Assembly: GCF_001598415.1 (NCBI RefSeq)
Contig: NZ_BCYX01000024.1
Coordinates: forward strand, 1 to 64,000
Reading direction: 5' to 3'
From: Sphingomonas mali NBRC 15500
GTDB lineage: Bacteria > Pseudomonadota > Alphaproteobacteria > Sphingomonadales > Sphingomonadaceae
DNA length: 64,000 nucleotides
Part shown: piece after piece, positions 46,932-55,637 of the stretch
Layout: the number at the start of each line of letters is the position of its first letter
How positions within the stretch are numbered: position 1 is the stretch's first letter
Notes under the pieces: generated by a model
What the model was told of the DNA's origin: nothing
What the model saw: the letters and a program-made list of their open reading frames with translations, nothing else
Database searches by the model: none
Made by a program: the position numbers and the translations under genes

Positions 46932-47159
46932 GCGCTGTTGATCCGGATCGGACGCGGTGACCGCCGGCGCGTTGGGAGGCGCGACACTACCCTTCGGTGG
47001 TGTCCGGTTCGCGGTGCCCGGCATTATGGGTGGCGCGACCTATACCCTCGTATGGTTTGGTCACTGCCTCGACCCCAATCGACCGCAAACACGGTGCGAC
47101 CTAGCTTTCTCGATGCCGCGCAAAGACGCGCTTGAGATCGTGATCAGGAGGTTAGAAAC
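46932..47159. other. Intergenic stretch with an unsupported short frame
   Basis: A 68-codon GTG-started frame (46957-47163) opens with TAGALGGATLPFGGVRFAVPG. It resembles nothing I know, and lies after the gene remnants. AGGAGG at its end serves the MBL gene. I see no RNA or operator here. Confidence 0.3.
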
Positions 47160-48074
47160 ATGAAGCCGGACAATATTATAAACCCCGTTGGACCGGATTC
47201 CGACGAACTGGTCCCGTCACGCTATGCGTTGCGGATCGGCGACATCGAGGTGCTCGTGATCAGCGACGGCGTGCTGCCGCTGCCTACTGAAACCATGTCG
47301 ACCAACGTCGATCCCGCCGAGCGCGAGGCATGGTTCAAGGACATGTTCCTCGGTCCGGACGCATTCGACTGGGCGTTGAACGTGCTGGTGGTGCGCAGCG
47401 GCGATCAAACCATTCTCATTGACGCCGGTCTGGGCGGGCAGTTCGACGGCTTTCCGCGTGCCGGTCAGTCGCTTCGCCGGATCGAGGCCGCCGGCATCGA
47501 TCTGGGATCGGTGACCGATGTGGTCCTCACACATATGCACATGGACCATGTCGGCGGGCTACTTGGCGACGACGTGAAGAGTCGGTTGCGTCCGGACCTG
47601 CGGATTCACGTTGCCGCCGCCGAGGTCGATTTCTGGGCGGCGCCAGACTTCTCGCAAACCGATATGCCGGATCCGGTTCCGGAGGTCCTCCGGTCGACCG
47701 CCAAGCAGTTCCTCGACCAGTATCACAATAAGCTGCATACCTTCGAGGAAGAGCATGAGGTTGCCCCCGGCGTCGTTGCCCGGCGCACCGGCGGCCACAC
47801 GCCCGGCCACAGCGTGATTACCGTAACGGCCGGAGAAGAGCGGCTGACCTTCGCCGGTGACATCGTGTTCCCCGTCGCGTTCGACCATCCCGACTGGCAC
47901 AACGGGTTCGAACACGATCCGGAGGAGTCGGTTCGCGTTCGCATTCGCATGCTGCAGGAAGCCGCAGCGAGCGGCGAATTGCTCGTGGCAACCCATATGC
48001 CGTTCCCGTCGGTCGGCCATGTCGCCCTCAACGGCGATCGCTTTCGCTGGGTGCCCGCCTTCTGGGATTATTGA
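47160..48074 (+). CDS. MBL-fold metallo-hydrolase
   Basis: A 304-residue metallo-beta-lactamase-fold hydrolase. DVVLTHMHMDHVGGLLGD carries the HxHxDH zinc motif, GGHTPGHSVI the next histidine, FAGDIVFP the bridging aspartate. Length and motifs fit the quorum-quenching lactonase-like/AidC-like branch, though many members have other ester or lactone substrates. No signal peptide. AGGAGG precedes the ATG at 6 nt. It ends the rightward run of accessory genes and is followed by a strong hairpin. Confidence 0.88.
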   Translation: MKPDNIINPVGPDSDELVPSRYALRIGDIEVLVISDGVLPLPTETMSTNVDPAEREAWFKDMFLGPDAFDWALNVLVVRSGDQTILIDAGLGGQFDGFPRAGQSLRRIEAAGIDLGSVTDVVLTHMHMDHVGGLLGDDVKSRLRPDLRIHVAAAEVDFWAAPDFSQTDMPDPVPEVLRSTAKQFLDQYHNKLHTFEEEHEVAPGVVARRTGGHTPGHSVITVTAGEERLTFAGDIVFPVAFDHPDWHNGFEHDPEESVRVRIRMLQEAAASGELLVATHMPFPSVGHVALNGDRFRWVPAFWDY

Positions 48075-48414
48075 CGAATCGTAGAGTTGGAGTGGTAATC
48101 GGGCGCGTCCTCACTTGCTTGTCAGGACGCGCCCCAACACATCATCGTTGGTTGCTATTGCTGACCCGCTCTGCGGCGATGTGGATGCGTGAAATTTCGT
48201 CGGGTCGCAAATTTATAAGCGCGCACCAGCGCACATGGGATCGGCAACAGAACCCGCCAAACTGCGCGGGATTCCGGTCCTTTCCGAGGGGGCTGGCGAA
48301 ATCAGAGACCGGCTGGCGGCGCTGTCGGTCTAGCGCGGACTCGTCTCTGGGCGATGGCTCGAGACCAAGGCGCGAGAGGCAAGTCAGGATTGGCGATGTC
48401 GAGCCTGGAAACGA
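48075..48414. other. Intergenic region with hairpin, short remnant frame and repeat copy 2
   Basis: An 11-bp perfect hairpin, GGGCGCGTCCT/AGGACGCGCCC (48101-48111 with 48124-48134), follows the MBL gene and may end its transcript. A 32-codon frame (48235-48333, reading PAKLRGIPVLSEGAGEIRDR then LAALSV) ends inside repeat copy 2; it looks like a gene remnant of unknown origin. The rest holds nothing I can name. Confidence 0.5.
48328..48357 (+). repeat. 30-nt dispersed repeat, copy 2
   Basis: Core GCGGACTCGTCTCTGG, matching copy 1 at 25 of 30 positions and similar to it for about 14 nt further left. A stop codon (TAG) falls at repeat positions 4-6, where copy 3 has TAA. Confidence 0.65.
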
Positions 48415-49980
48415 TCAGAAGGACCGAAGATTTCGTCGCAGGGTCAGCGACCCGTCCGGGTTGAGTGTCTGCCGGCATGCCCAACGCACGGGATATCGCA
48501 CGCCCTTCACCTCCAGCTCGGCGATCAGCCGCAGTCCGATCCAGTCGGTGTCGCCGGACCAGGTCAGCATCGCCTGGCGAATACCGGTCGGTTTGGGGAA
48601 GCCCGGATCGAGGCAGCCGCTGGCCAGCGTGACACCCTTGTCGTCGTTGAGCGTCAGTCTGAGCACGCCGGGTACACCCGCGACGCCGTCATTGGCCAGG
48701 CCGATCACCACGCCGCGTCCGCCATCGCGTTCGAAGGGCCAAATGAAGGCTGGATAGACGCGATAACCGATCCGCCGCGCCGCATGATCGATGATCTCCG
48801 GAAATTTGTCGTAATAACTGAGGACGTGCGCGGCAGACTCGTCGTGCCAGTTCCAGATCGACCAATAATTCGCGCCGACCGCGAGCACGTGCGCGGCGAC
48901 CTGTTCGTTGTGGGTGACGCCGTCGACCATGCCGAGCTGATCCGGATCGCCGGTCGTCATCGGCACCTCGCTGACCGCCGCGGCCCAGGCGGGGCGGTTG
49001 CTCAGCGCCTCGATCTGCGTCGTCTCGATGAAGATAGTGTCGCTGCGAATCCAATTGGCGCTGCGCACCGTGCGGTCGAGCATCGCGGCATTGCCGACAT
49101 TGTTGAAATCGGGCTGGGTGTTGGTGACGAGCGGCGTTTTTGTCCAGCAGGCGAGTTGGGTTTCGAGCATCTTGAGCCAGGTCTGCTCGGCGGCAAGATT
49201 GCTCGGGAAGTAATTGCCCTCGAACGGCCAGGTGTGTCCTTCACCCCAGAAGCCGTACATCATCGTGTCCATATATTCGATGTCGGGGCTGCCGTTATAC
49301 TGGTCGGCGAGCAGCGCGTTGAGCTCGCCGAACGCGGCCTGATAGGCCGGGTGGTCGTAGCGGGGCATCGCATGCTTCTTGCGATAGCGGACCTGCGAGG
49401 TGTCGCCCTTCCAGCTGCCCTTGAGCGGTACGTAGGGCACCTTTTCCATCAGGAAGTCGGGCATGCCGGGCTCGGCGAAATCCGGATTCTCGAGCATGAT
49501 GCGGAAGCCGACCCGTTTGCCATATTGCCGCGCGAGGTCGAAGGTGATCCGCCACCAATCGGGCAGGTCGAGCTTGCCTGGACGGGTCTGCACCTCGCGC
49601 CAGTTCGGGCGGATATAGACCTTCTGCGTGAAGGGCAGCTTGACGATGTCCTCGATCGACCGTTCGAGCGATTGGCCGGGCAGGCGCGGCGGGCCGGTAT
49701 CGCCCGAGACATAAGCGGTCAGGCCCATGCCGTAATTGGGCACGATCTCGCGCGAGGGGGAGGTCGCCATGCCGACCTCGCCGCCGGGCGCGTTGGCGTC
49801 GGCGCCATAATTGGTAAACGGCCCCTGATTGAGCCGGTCGGGAACGGGCGGCCCGCTGCCCCAATCGTAACCTCCCCACACATGCTCGAGATAGTCCGCG
49901 CCGCTGGCTCGCGGAGCGAAGCCTGCAGCGGCCAATCCGGCGCCCGCCTTGAAGAAATCGCGGCGCTTGAGGTCAGGCAT
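48415..49980 (-). CDS. Tat-exported TIM-barrel-like protein of unknown function (putative glycoside hydrolase)
   Basis: A 521-residue periplasmic protein with a twin-arginine leader (LKRRDFFKAGAGLAAAG). The segment DTMMYGFWGEGHTWP (about 238-251, E247) recalls the acidic strand-end motif of DUF4832-type and GH42-like barrels, and YIRPNWREVQTRPGKLD suits the same fold. WSIWNWHDESAAH may be another active-site loop. The last 120 residues look like a beta-sandwich. I cannot assign a family with certainty. Its start overlaps the amine oxidase stop by 8 nt, so it is the last gene of the amino-sugar operon and probably acts on the same substrate or on the oxidised product. Confidence 0.78.
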   Translation of the reverse strand: MPDLKRRDFFKAGAGLAAAGFAPRASGADYLEHVWGGYDWGSGPPVPDRLNQGPFTNYGADANAPGGEVGMATSPSREIVPNYGMGLTAYVSGDTGPPRLPGQSLERSIEDIVKLPFTQKVYIRPNWREVQTRPGKLDLPDWWRITFDLARQYGKRVGFRIMLENPDFAEPGMPDFLMEKVPYVPLKGSWKGDTSQVRYRKKHAMPRYDHPAYQAAFGELNALLADQYNGSPDIEYMDTMMYGFWGEGHTWPFEGNYFPSNLAAEQTWLKMLETQLACWTKTPLVTNTQPDFNNVGNAAMLDRTVRSANWIRSDTIFIETTQIEALSNRPAWAAAVSEVPMTTGDPDQLGMVDGVTHNEQVAAHVLAVGANYWSIWNWHDESAAHVLSYYDKFPEIIDHAARRIGYRVYPAFIWPFERDGGRGVVIGLANDGVAGVPGVLRLTLNDDKGVTLASGCLDPGFPKPTGIRQAMLTWSGDTDWIGLRLIAELEVKGVRYPVRWACRQTLNPDGSLTLRRNLRSF

Positions 49981-51430
49981 CGGCGATCTCCTGAGCGACG
50001 CGCGCCGCCGATCGGACGCATGATTCCATTCCCCGGCTCAGCGCATCGGCATAGGTGCCCGCGAAATAGAGGCGGCCGTCGGGTTTCATGATTTCCGGCC
50101 AGAATTGCTTGAGCGTGCCGGGCGCGAACGGTTCCATCTCGCAGGTCGGCGCGAACGGGTCCTTGCTCCAGTCCCAGGTCAGCGCCTGGACGATCGTATC
50201 GCGCTTCCCCGGATAGAGCTCGCGGAAGGCGGCGAGCACGCGTTGCGGCGACACGCCCGCCGGGCCGAACGCCTTGAGGATCACGCGGCTCGACTTGGCG
50301 GTCTCGGGCACCACCCAGATCTGCGAGATGTCGGGATGCTCGAACGACATGGCGAGCGTCTGGAAACCGTCGTCGAGCCAGAACTTCGTCTCCGCCTCGA
50401 AGACGAAGAACGGGTGCGAGCTATAGGTCAAATTGTCGACGACATATTGCTTCGCCGGCGACAGCGCCGGCGTCACCGGAATGCGGCGGAAGACCGGCAG
50501 CGAGATGCAATTGACCACATAATCGGCGCGCACCGTCTGCGGCTCGTCGCGGCCATAGGCCGTGTAGGACACGGTCACGCCCGTCGCGTCGCGCTGGATC
50601 GCGGTGATCGGATGAGCGAGCTTCACCCGCGCGCCGAGCCGGGCGGCGAAGGCCTTCGGCATTTCCTCGTTGCCGCCTTCCAGGTGGAAGGTCTCGCCCT
50701 CGGAAAGCGGGATGCCGCGATCCAGCATCACCGCGAGACGCCACACGCCGTAGAGCGCGTTGACGTGCTGCCCGCCGAGATAGTCGCGCGCCCGCTGCGA
50801 CGCACCCTGCCTGGCATAGAGCGCATCGAGATCGATCGCATCGAGATCGTCGCAGCCATTGCCGAACGGCCCGCTCGCATCGTGGAAGCGCGCGAGGTGA
50901 TCGGCGAGAAAGAGGGCGGGTAGCTCGTACCAGGGATGCGACGCGAGAAAGGCGATCTCGCGGTCGTTGAACCCGAGCGCGCGCTGCGTCGCGGGGTCGG
51001 CGAGCATCGTCTCGCTGTAGAACTTGCCGCCGATCATCGTCATCTGACCGTTGTTCGCGGGTAGCGGCGATCCCTCGGCATTGGGGTAGGGCACGACCTT
51101 CAGCCCGAACGCGTCGACGTAGCGGAAGAATTGCTCGTAGCCAGGATTGGTCAGGTGATCGGCGCCGTAATCGGCGAACAGGCCGTCCGAGAGGCCGTCA
51201 TGGCCGGTATAGACATGGCCGCCATAGCGGCCCGACGCCTCGAGCACCGTCACATCGATGCCGCGCTGCATCAGTTCATAGGCGCAGCACAGCCCGGTGA
51301 TGCCGGCACCCGCAACGACGACCTTCTTGGCGGGTCGGGAGCCGGGCGCGGTTTGGGCGAGGGCCTCGCTCCCGATCATCGAGGCGCCGAGGCCGGCCGC
51401 GACCGTCTTCAGAAAGGTGCGCCGTTCCAT
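49973..51430 (-). CDS. Tat-exported flavin amine oxidase/dehydrogenase
   Basis: A 485-residue FAD enzyme. ATG 51430 gives a twin-arginine leader (MERRTFLKTVAAGLGAS), so the folded flavoprotein goes to the periplasm; the longer frame overlapping the cytochrome gene is not used. The Rossmann GAGITG is at 41-46 and ASGRYGGHVYTG follows, as in the monoamine oxidase superfamily. The C-terminal FAD loop is GRLYFAGTYADALSRGMES. A cytochrome c gene lies 26 bp upstream in the same operon. Nicotine oxidoreductase NicA2, of the same superfamily, uses a cytochrome c as acceptor (established), so dehydrogenase action is likely. An amino sugar as substrate is inferred from neighbours. Confidence 0.85.
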   Translation of the reverse strand: MERRTFLKTVAAGLGASMIGSEALAQTAPGSRPAKKVVVAGAGITGLCCAYELMQRGIDVTVLEASGRYGGHVYTGHDGLSDGLFADYGADHLTNPGYEQFFRYVDAFGLKVVPYPNAEGSPLPANNGQMTMIGGKFYSETMLADPATQRALGFNDREIAFLASHPWYELPALFLADHLARFHDASGPFGNGCDDLDAIDLDALYARQGASQRARDYLGGQHVNALYGVWRLAVMLDRGIPLSEGETFHLEGGNEEMPKAFAARLGARVKLAHPITAIQRDATGVTVSYTAYGRDEPQTVRADYVVNCISLPVFRRIPVTPALSPAKQYVVDNLTYSSHPFFVFEAETKFWLDDGFQTLAMSFEHPDISQIWVVPETAKSSRVILKAFGPAGVSPQRVLAAFRELYPGKRDTIVQALTWDWSKDPFAPTCEMEPFAPGTLKQFWPEIMKPDGRLYFAGTYADALSRGMESCVRSAARVAQEIADA

Positions 51431-51456
51431 CGCTTGCCCCTTCAATCCGTTCCGGG

Positions 51457-52170
51457 TCAGGACCCCGTTCCCATCACCACCACCACATTGCGTCCGACGG
51501 CGTTGCGCGTGCCGCCGCTCGTCAGAGGCCCGGTGTAATAGGCGCTGAGCACGAGGCCGGCGCGCGGCCCAGGCTTGCCGGGCGTGATCATCCGGAAGCT
51601 GCCGCTTTTGCCGACATAATAGCGGACCGCGGGATCGGTGCCGTGGGTGAGAATCCAGTTGGCGATCGCGCCGGCCTGCGCCGGGGCGAGGTCTGGGTGC
51701 GGCGGCATGCTGCCCGATCCCCAGGCGCCGCGCGATCCGTCCCTGATGTGCGCGGCGAGAGTCGCGGCAGCAGCGGGCTGGCCGGCATAGCGCTTGCCGA
51801 TCGCCGCGAAGGAAGGGCCGCCGGAACTCGCGTTGAAATCGTGGCAGCCCATGCAATTCGACCGGGTGATGTCGGCCAGCGCCTGGGGAAGCGGCGCGGC
51901 GCGGCGCGCGGCAGGCGCGTCGGTGTCGGGAACGAAAGAGGTAGCGAGCAGCACGTCGCTCGAGGGGATCTCGTCGAACCTCGTCGACTTGCCGTCATAG
52001 CTGATGGTGACCGCGTAGCTGCCCTGCGATTGCCAGGGGAGGCGGCTGCGATCGGCTGGGCTGGTGATATCGACCTGCGGGTCAGACGTGGGCGGTGCGG
52101 CGCGGATGAGTGCTGCGGACAGCGACGAGACCAGCACGACCGTGGAAAGCGCTAGAATCTTGAACTGCAT
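51457..52170 (-). CDS. Periplasmic class I cytochrome c with N-terminal beta domain
   Basis: A 237-residue c-type cytochrome. A Sec signal (LALSTVVLVSSLSAALIRA) is followed by a beta domain (VDITSPADRSRLPWQSQGSYAVTISYDG, then IPSSDVLLATSFVP) like that found in cytochromes linked to sugar dehydrogenases. The heme site is SNCMGCHDF (C106, C109, H110) and GSGSMPPHPD gives the methionine ligand (M155). One heme. It sits between the kinase (30-bp gap) and the amine oxidase (26-bp gap), so it is the probable electron acceptor of that oxidase, passing electrons to a terminal oxidase. Confidence 0.88.
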   Translation of the reverse strand: MQFKILALSTVVLVSSLSAALIRAAPPTSDPQVDITSPADRSRLPWQSQGSYAVTISYDGKSTRFDEIPSSDVLLATSFVPDTDAPAARRAAPLPQALADITRSNCMGCHDFNASSGGPSFAAIGKRYAGQPAAAATLAAHIRDGSRGAWGSGSMPPHPDLAPAQAGAIANWILTHGTDPAVRYYVGKSGSFRMITPGKPGPRAGLVLSAYYTGPLTSGGTRNAVGRNVVVVMGTGS

Positions 52171-52200
52171 GGCCGGCCCCTCTTGCTGCTGGATGGCCGC

Positions 52201-53145
52201 TCAGGCCGGCGTCTCGCCTACCTGGTGCGCGGCATAGAGCGCCGCGCCGTAAGCCGGGGAATGCTGCGGCGCGACGAATCGATACGGCGCATATTGCTGC
52301 AGCCGAGCTTCGAGCCGCGCCCGGATCGAGGCATCGTTGGCGAGCACGCCGCCCGACCACGACAGCGGCACTTCCTCGTCCGCACCGAAGCCGAGCGCCG
52401 CGCGCAACGCCTCGGCCATCGCCGCGAGTTCGTCAGCGGCGCGATCGTGGATGGCGATCGCGGCGGGGTCGCCCGCCGCCACTGCTTCGGCGACTACCGG
52501 GGCTAGCCCAGCGATCTCGTCCCGCGCCAGGCCTTGCTCGCCCATAATCTTGGCGCAAATGTCGAGATCGTCGTCGAGATCGAGCCGGCGGCGGAATGCA
52601 CCGTGGAGCGGGCCCTTCGGCAAGCGGCCATCGCTCATCCGGGTAAAGGCGTTGAGGCCCTGGATCGCGATCCAATAGGCCGATCCCTCGTCGCTGAATA
52701 TCTCGCCCCAGCCGCCGACCCGCGCGGCCCGGCCTTGCCGCTCGCCATAGCCGATCGACCCGGTGCCGGCGACGAGGTTGATACCGTCTGCGCAGGCGAG
52801 CGACCCCGCCCAGCCGCAGATCATGTCGTTGCCGCAGCGATAGCGATCATGGCCGAGCAAGCGGTGGCAATGCCGGTCGAGCAACGGGTCGATCGCCTTG
52901 TCCTCGCCGAACGCGGGCAGCCCGAAGAAGGCGAAAGCCAGAGCGCCTGGTTCGATGCCGATCTGCGCGCAGATGCCGGCGATCCCAGACTCGATCGCCT
53001 GGACCGCGCCGTCGAGCCCGACCTGAAGATGATAGGTTGTGCCCTCGATCTGCCGCGCCACGATTTCGCCGGCGCCGTCGATGCAGACGAACTCGGTCTT
53101 CGTGCCGCCGCCGTCGACGCCGAGGAAATAGCGGGGTGTGCTCAT
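52201..53145 (-). CDS. BadF/BadG-family sugar kinase (N-acetylhexosamine kinase-like)
   Basis: A 314-residue ATP-dependent kinase of the BadF/BadG/BcrA ATPase fold. FLGVDGGGTKTEFV (DGGGTKT, 11-17) is the phosphate-1 loop, LVAGTGSIGYGE the phosphate-2 loop, GGWGEIFSDEGSAYWI the sugar-site segment typical of GlcNAc/GalNAc kinases. It would phosphorylate the imported sugar at C6 in the cytoplasm. Its start overlaps the AgaS-type gene stop by 4 nt. With no PTS genes around, a permease-kinase route is implied. Whether it takes acetylated or free hexosamine is not readable. Confidence 0.87.
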   Translation of the reverse strand: MSTPRYFLGVDGGGTKTEFVCIDGAGEIVARQIEGTTYHLQVGLDGAVQAIESGIAGICAQIGIEPGALAFAFFGLPAFGEDKAIDPLLDRHCHRLLGHDRYRCGNDMICGWAGSLACADGINLVAGTGSIGYGERQGRAARVGGWGEIFSDEGSAYWIAIQGLNAFTRMSDGRLPKGPLHGAFRRRLDLDDDLDICAKIMGEQGLARDEIAGLAPVVAEAVAAGDPAAIAIHDRAADELAAMAEALRAALGFGADEEVPLSWSGGVLANDASIRARLEARLQQYAPYRFVAPQHSPAYGAALYAAHQVGETPA

Positions 53146-54284
53146 GCGCCGGCGCTGTGGATGCGGACGCCCTGGACGACGCGGCTGACGGTCCCGGCCT
53201 TGTTCGGCGTGTCGGGCGTCAGGCCGCGGTCGAGCGAGGCGTGGAGCGCGAAGAGCTGCGCGGGCACGATATAGGGAAACAGCAGGTCGCTATCGCGTGC
53301 CGCCTCCAGCCCGCGCACCGTCAGCGTCTCGCCCGCCATGTCCTGCGCCGACACCGCCAGCACGGCGCCCGCCACCTTGTCGGCGCGCAGCTCGGCGATC
53401 AAATCGAGATCGTAGGCGCGCGTGAGCGGGTCGTTGGAGACGAACACCACCACCAAGGTGCGGTCATTGACGATCGTCTTCGGGCCGTGGCGGAACCCCA
53501 ATGTCGAGTCATGGATCGTCACCAGTCCGCCGTCGGTGAGCTCGAGCAGTTTCAGCGCCGCTTCGCGCGCCAGTCCCTGGAACGGACCGCTACCGAGATA
53601 GACGACGCGCTCGAACCCGCGCGTGGCGAGCGCCGCCATGGCGGTTTCGGTGTCGGCCAGGACCGCCTCGACTGCTTGCGCAATCCGTTCGCTGCGGTCG
53701 CCGAGCGCGGCAATCCCCGAAAAGATCGCCAGTGCGGCATAGGTCATCGCCGAAAAGCTGGATGTCATCGCGAAGCCGCGATCGTGCGTCGCCTCGGGCA
53801 GCACCACGACACAGGCATCGTCTCCGCGCCGCTTGGCCAAGGCGCCATCGGCGTTGCAGGTGATGATCAGATGGTGGACGTCGGCGACGCGGGCATCGGC
53901 CAGATCGATCGCCGCGATACTCTCCGGGCTGTTGCCCGACCGGCCGAACGACACCAGCAGGGTGGGCGTATTCGCTTCGAGATAGAGTTCGGGCGCGCTG
54001 ACCATGTCGGTGGTCGGCACCGCGTCGACCCGCCGTCCCGTCGCCTGCGCCAGCGTCGCGGCGAGGCATTCGCCGATGAACGCCGAGGTGCCGGCGCCGG
54101 CCAGCACGATGCGCAGGTCAGGCTTCGCAAGCAACGGCGCTACGAACGCCTCGATCGCGCCTTGCTCGGCGACGAGCAGGGCCTGGGTCGCCCGCAGCGT
54201 GGCGGCCTGCTGAAAGATTTCGCGGCGCGTCCAGGGTTCGGCGCCGTCGACTGCCGCCTTGGGAGCAGCGTTGAGGTCAGACAT
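53142..54284 (-). CDS. agaS: SIS-domain sugar-phosphate deaminase/isomerase (AgaS-like)
   Basis: A 380-residue protein with two SIS domains. SIS1 has VLAGAGTSAFIGE and LLVSFGRSGNSPES (about 110-122); SIS2 has YLGSGPFQGLAREAALKLLELTDGG and STLGFRHGPKTIV. Length and motifs fit AgaS, which converts galactosamine-6-phosphate to tagatose-6-phosphate and ammonia. ATG 54284 starts the family N-terminus (EPWTRREIFQQ soon after) and overlaps the upstream stop by 8 nt; a longer frame is not used. A GlmS-like role is unlikely because there is no glutaminase domain. Confidence 0.87.
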   Translation of the reverse strand: MSDLNAAPKAAVDGAEPWTRREIFQQAATLRATQALLVAEQGAIEAFVAPLLAKPDLRIVLAGAGTSAFIGECLAATLAQATGRRVDAVPTTDMVSAPELYLEANTPTLLVSFGRSGNSPESIAAIDLADARVADVHHLIITCNADGALAKRRGDDACVVVLPEATHDRGFAMTSSFSAMTYAALAIFSGIAALGDRSERIAQAVEAVLADTETAMAALATRGFERVVYLGSGPFQGLAREAALKLLELTDGGLVTIHDSTLGFRHGPKTIVNDRTLVVVFVSNDPLTRAYDLDLIAELRADKVAGAVLAVSAQDMAGETLTVRGLEAARDSDLLFPYIVPAQLFALHASLDRGLTPDTPNKAGTVSRVVQGVRIHSAGA

Positions 54285-55560
54285 TGGGATGGCAGGCTCC
54301 ATGATAGGCGTCGAGCGTCGCGCCGATATGGGCCGCGACCAGGTCGACGGGGTCGAGCGTGGTGCGGCCGGCGCGGTGCGCGGCAAAAGCGATGGGGAGG
54401 TATTGGCTGACCAGCGGCAGCGGCGGCACGGTCTCGCGCAGATTGGCGAACAATTTGTCCTGCGCGGCGGTGATCGCACTGTCGGGCCAGTAATAGCGGA
54501 TACGGTCGCTGAAGCTGTAGTTGAGCTGGAAATCGAGCCCCGCGCCGCTGCCGTGATAATATTTGGACCAATTGCCCGGCTCGGCATGCATCCGCGCGAT
54601 CGCGACATCGCGCAGATTGGCGCGCCGCTCAGGCGTCACCGTCTCGCGTTCGATCGCGTCGAGCGCCCACAGGGCTTCACGCAAGGCGAAGGTCACGCCC
54701 GGCCCGACCTTGAGGATCGCGAAGTGATCGCGGACCAGGGCGGCGAGCGCGGCTGGCGTCTGGTAGTCGGTCGAATGCGCTTCGAACACGATGTGGTCGA
54801 CCGGCTCGATCGCCTTGCTCAGCGCGGTCGCCTTTTCAGGCAGATAGTCGACCACCTTGTCGTGGTCGAACTCGACGCCGGGCTGGACGACGGTGGCGAT
54901 GACCCGGTCCCAGGCGCCCGACAAGCCCAGCCCGGCGAACAGGTCGCGGTGCATCGCGATCGTCGCCAGTGCCGCGTCGGGCGTCGTGACAGCGAGTTCA
55001 TCGAGGTCTTCGGCCGCACCGCCCGGCACGGGGACCTCGGTGCCGATGATGTAGCTCGGCGCATCGTCGGGATCGCCCGAATAGGCAGCCTCGGCGGCTG
55101 CGCACAGCCGCGCGGCGCGCTCGGCGATGGCGCGTTCGGGCAGCGGTACCGGATCGTCGGCGCAGCTCATCGAACAGTCGAGATGGATCTTGCCGAAACC
55201 CGCGGCGACATAGTCGCGCACCATGATCTCGGCCTTGGCCATCGCTTCTTCGGCGGGGAGCCGGGTCCAGGCGTTGGGGCCGAGATGGTCGCCGCCGAGC
55301 GCCAGCCGCGCGCGGGGATAGCCGACCCGGTCCGCGATGGCAGAGACGAACGCACGATAATCGACCGGCGTCATGCCGGTATAGCCACCATCCTGGTTCA
55401 CCTGATTGGATGTCGCCTCGATCAGCGCGATCGGCGCGTCGTGCGCCAGCGCGTGACGCAGCGTCGCCTCGATCGCCAGCGAATGCGCCGTGCATACGGA
55501 GGTGATGCCGACGCGCTTGCCCGCTTTGTGCTCAGCGACGAGGGCGCGAATTGCTTTCAT
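54277..55560 (-). CDS. Tagatose-bisphosphate aldolase non-catalytic subunit family (GatZ/KbaZ/AgaZ)
   Basis: A 427-residue TIM-barrel protein of the GatZ/KbaZ family (E. coli members are about 420-426 residues). GITSVCTAHSLAIEATLRHAL, LIEATSNQVNQDGGYTGM, LALGGDHLGPNAWTRLPAEEAM and GKIHLDCSMSCADDP are characteristic. In E. coli it stabilises the class II aldolase GatY/KbaY; a tagatose-6-phosphate kinase role has been proposed in some pathways. No catalytic aldolase or kinase partner lies in the window. ATG 55560 is the family start. A DeoR-type box lies in the 73-bp gap in front, so this gene may have its own promoter. Confidence 0.88.
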   Translation of the reverse strand: MKAIRALVAEHKAGKRVGITSVCTAHSLAIEATLRHALAHDAPIALIEATSNQVNQDGGYTGMTPVDYRAFVSAIADRVGYPRARLALGGDHLGPNAWTRLPAEEAMAKAEIMVRDYVAAGFGKIHLDCSMSCADDPVPLPERAIAERAARLCAAAEAAYSGDPDDAPSYIIGTEVPVPGGAAEDLDELAVTTPDAALATIAMHRDLFAGLGLSGAWDRVIATVVQPGVEFDHDKVVDYLPEKATALSKAIEPVDHIVFEAHSTDYQTPAALAALVRDHFAILKVGPGVTFALREALWALDAIERETVTPERRANLRDVAIARMHAEPGNWSKYYHGSGAGLDFQLNYSFSDRIRYYWPDSAITAAQDKLFANLRETVPPLPLVSQYLPIAFAAHRAGRTTLDPVDLVAAHIGATLDAYHGACHPNV

Positions 55561-55593
55561 GATTGCTCCTCGAATGAGCAAACTGCGTACACT

Positions 55594-55637
55594 GAAAGAA
55601 AATGAAACACAAGAAAATGATGCATAATGAAATTTAA
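55594..55637. promoter_or_regulatory. Putative DeoR-type operator before agaZ
   Basis: GAAAGAAAATGAAAC, then GAAAATG and ATAATGAAATTTA, form a string of GAAA repeats in an otherwise GC-rich operon. Its complement (TTTCATTTTCTTTC) resembles the repeated TTTC pattern of AgaR sites in Enterobacteria (recalled). Related sites lie at 58.7, 58.96, 62.95 and 63.02 kb. Confidence 0.55.

Noticed and set aside
53037..55605. Two long plus-strand frames opposite agaS and agaZ
   Set aside because: Shadows of the aga genes; both lack motifs and are contradicted by the well-formed minus-strand operon.
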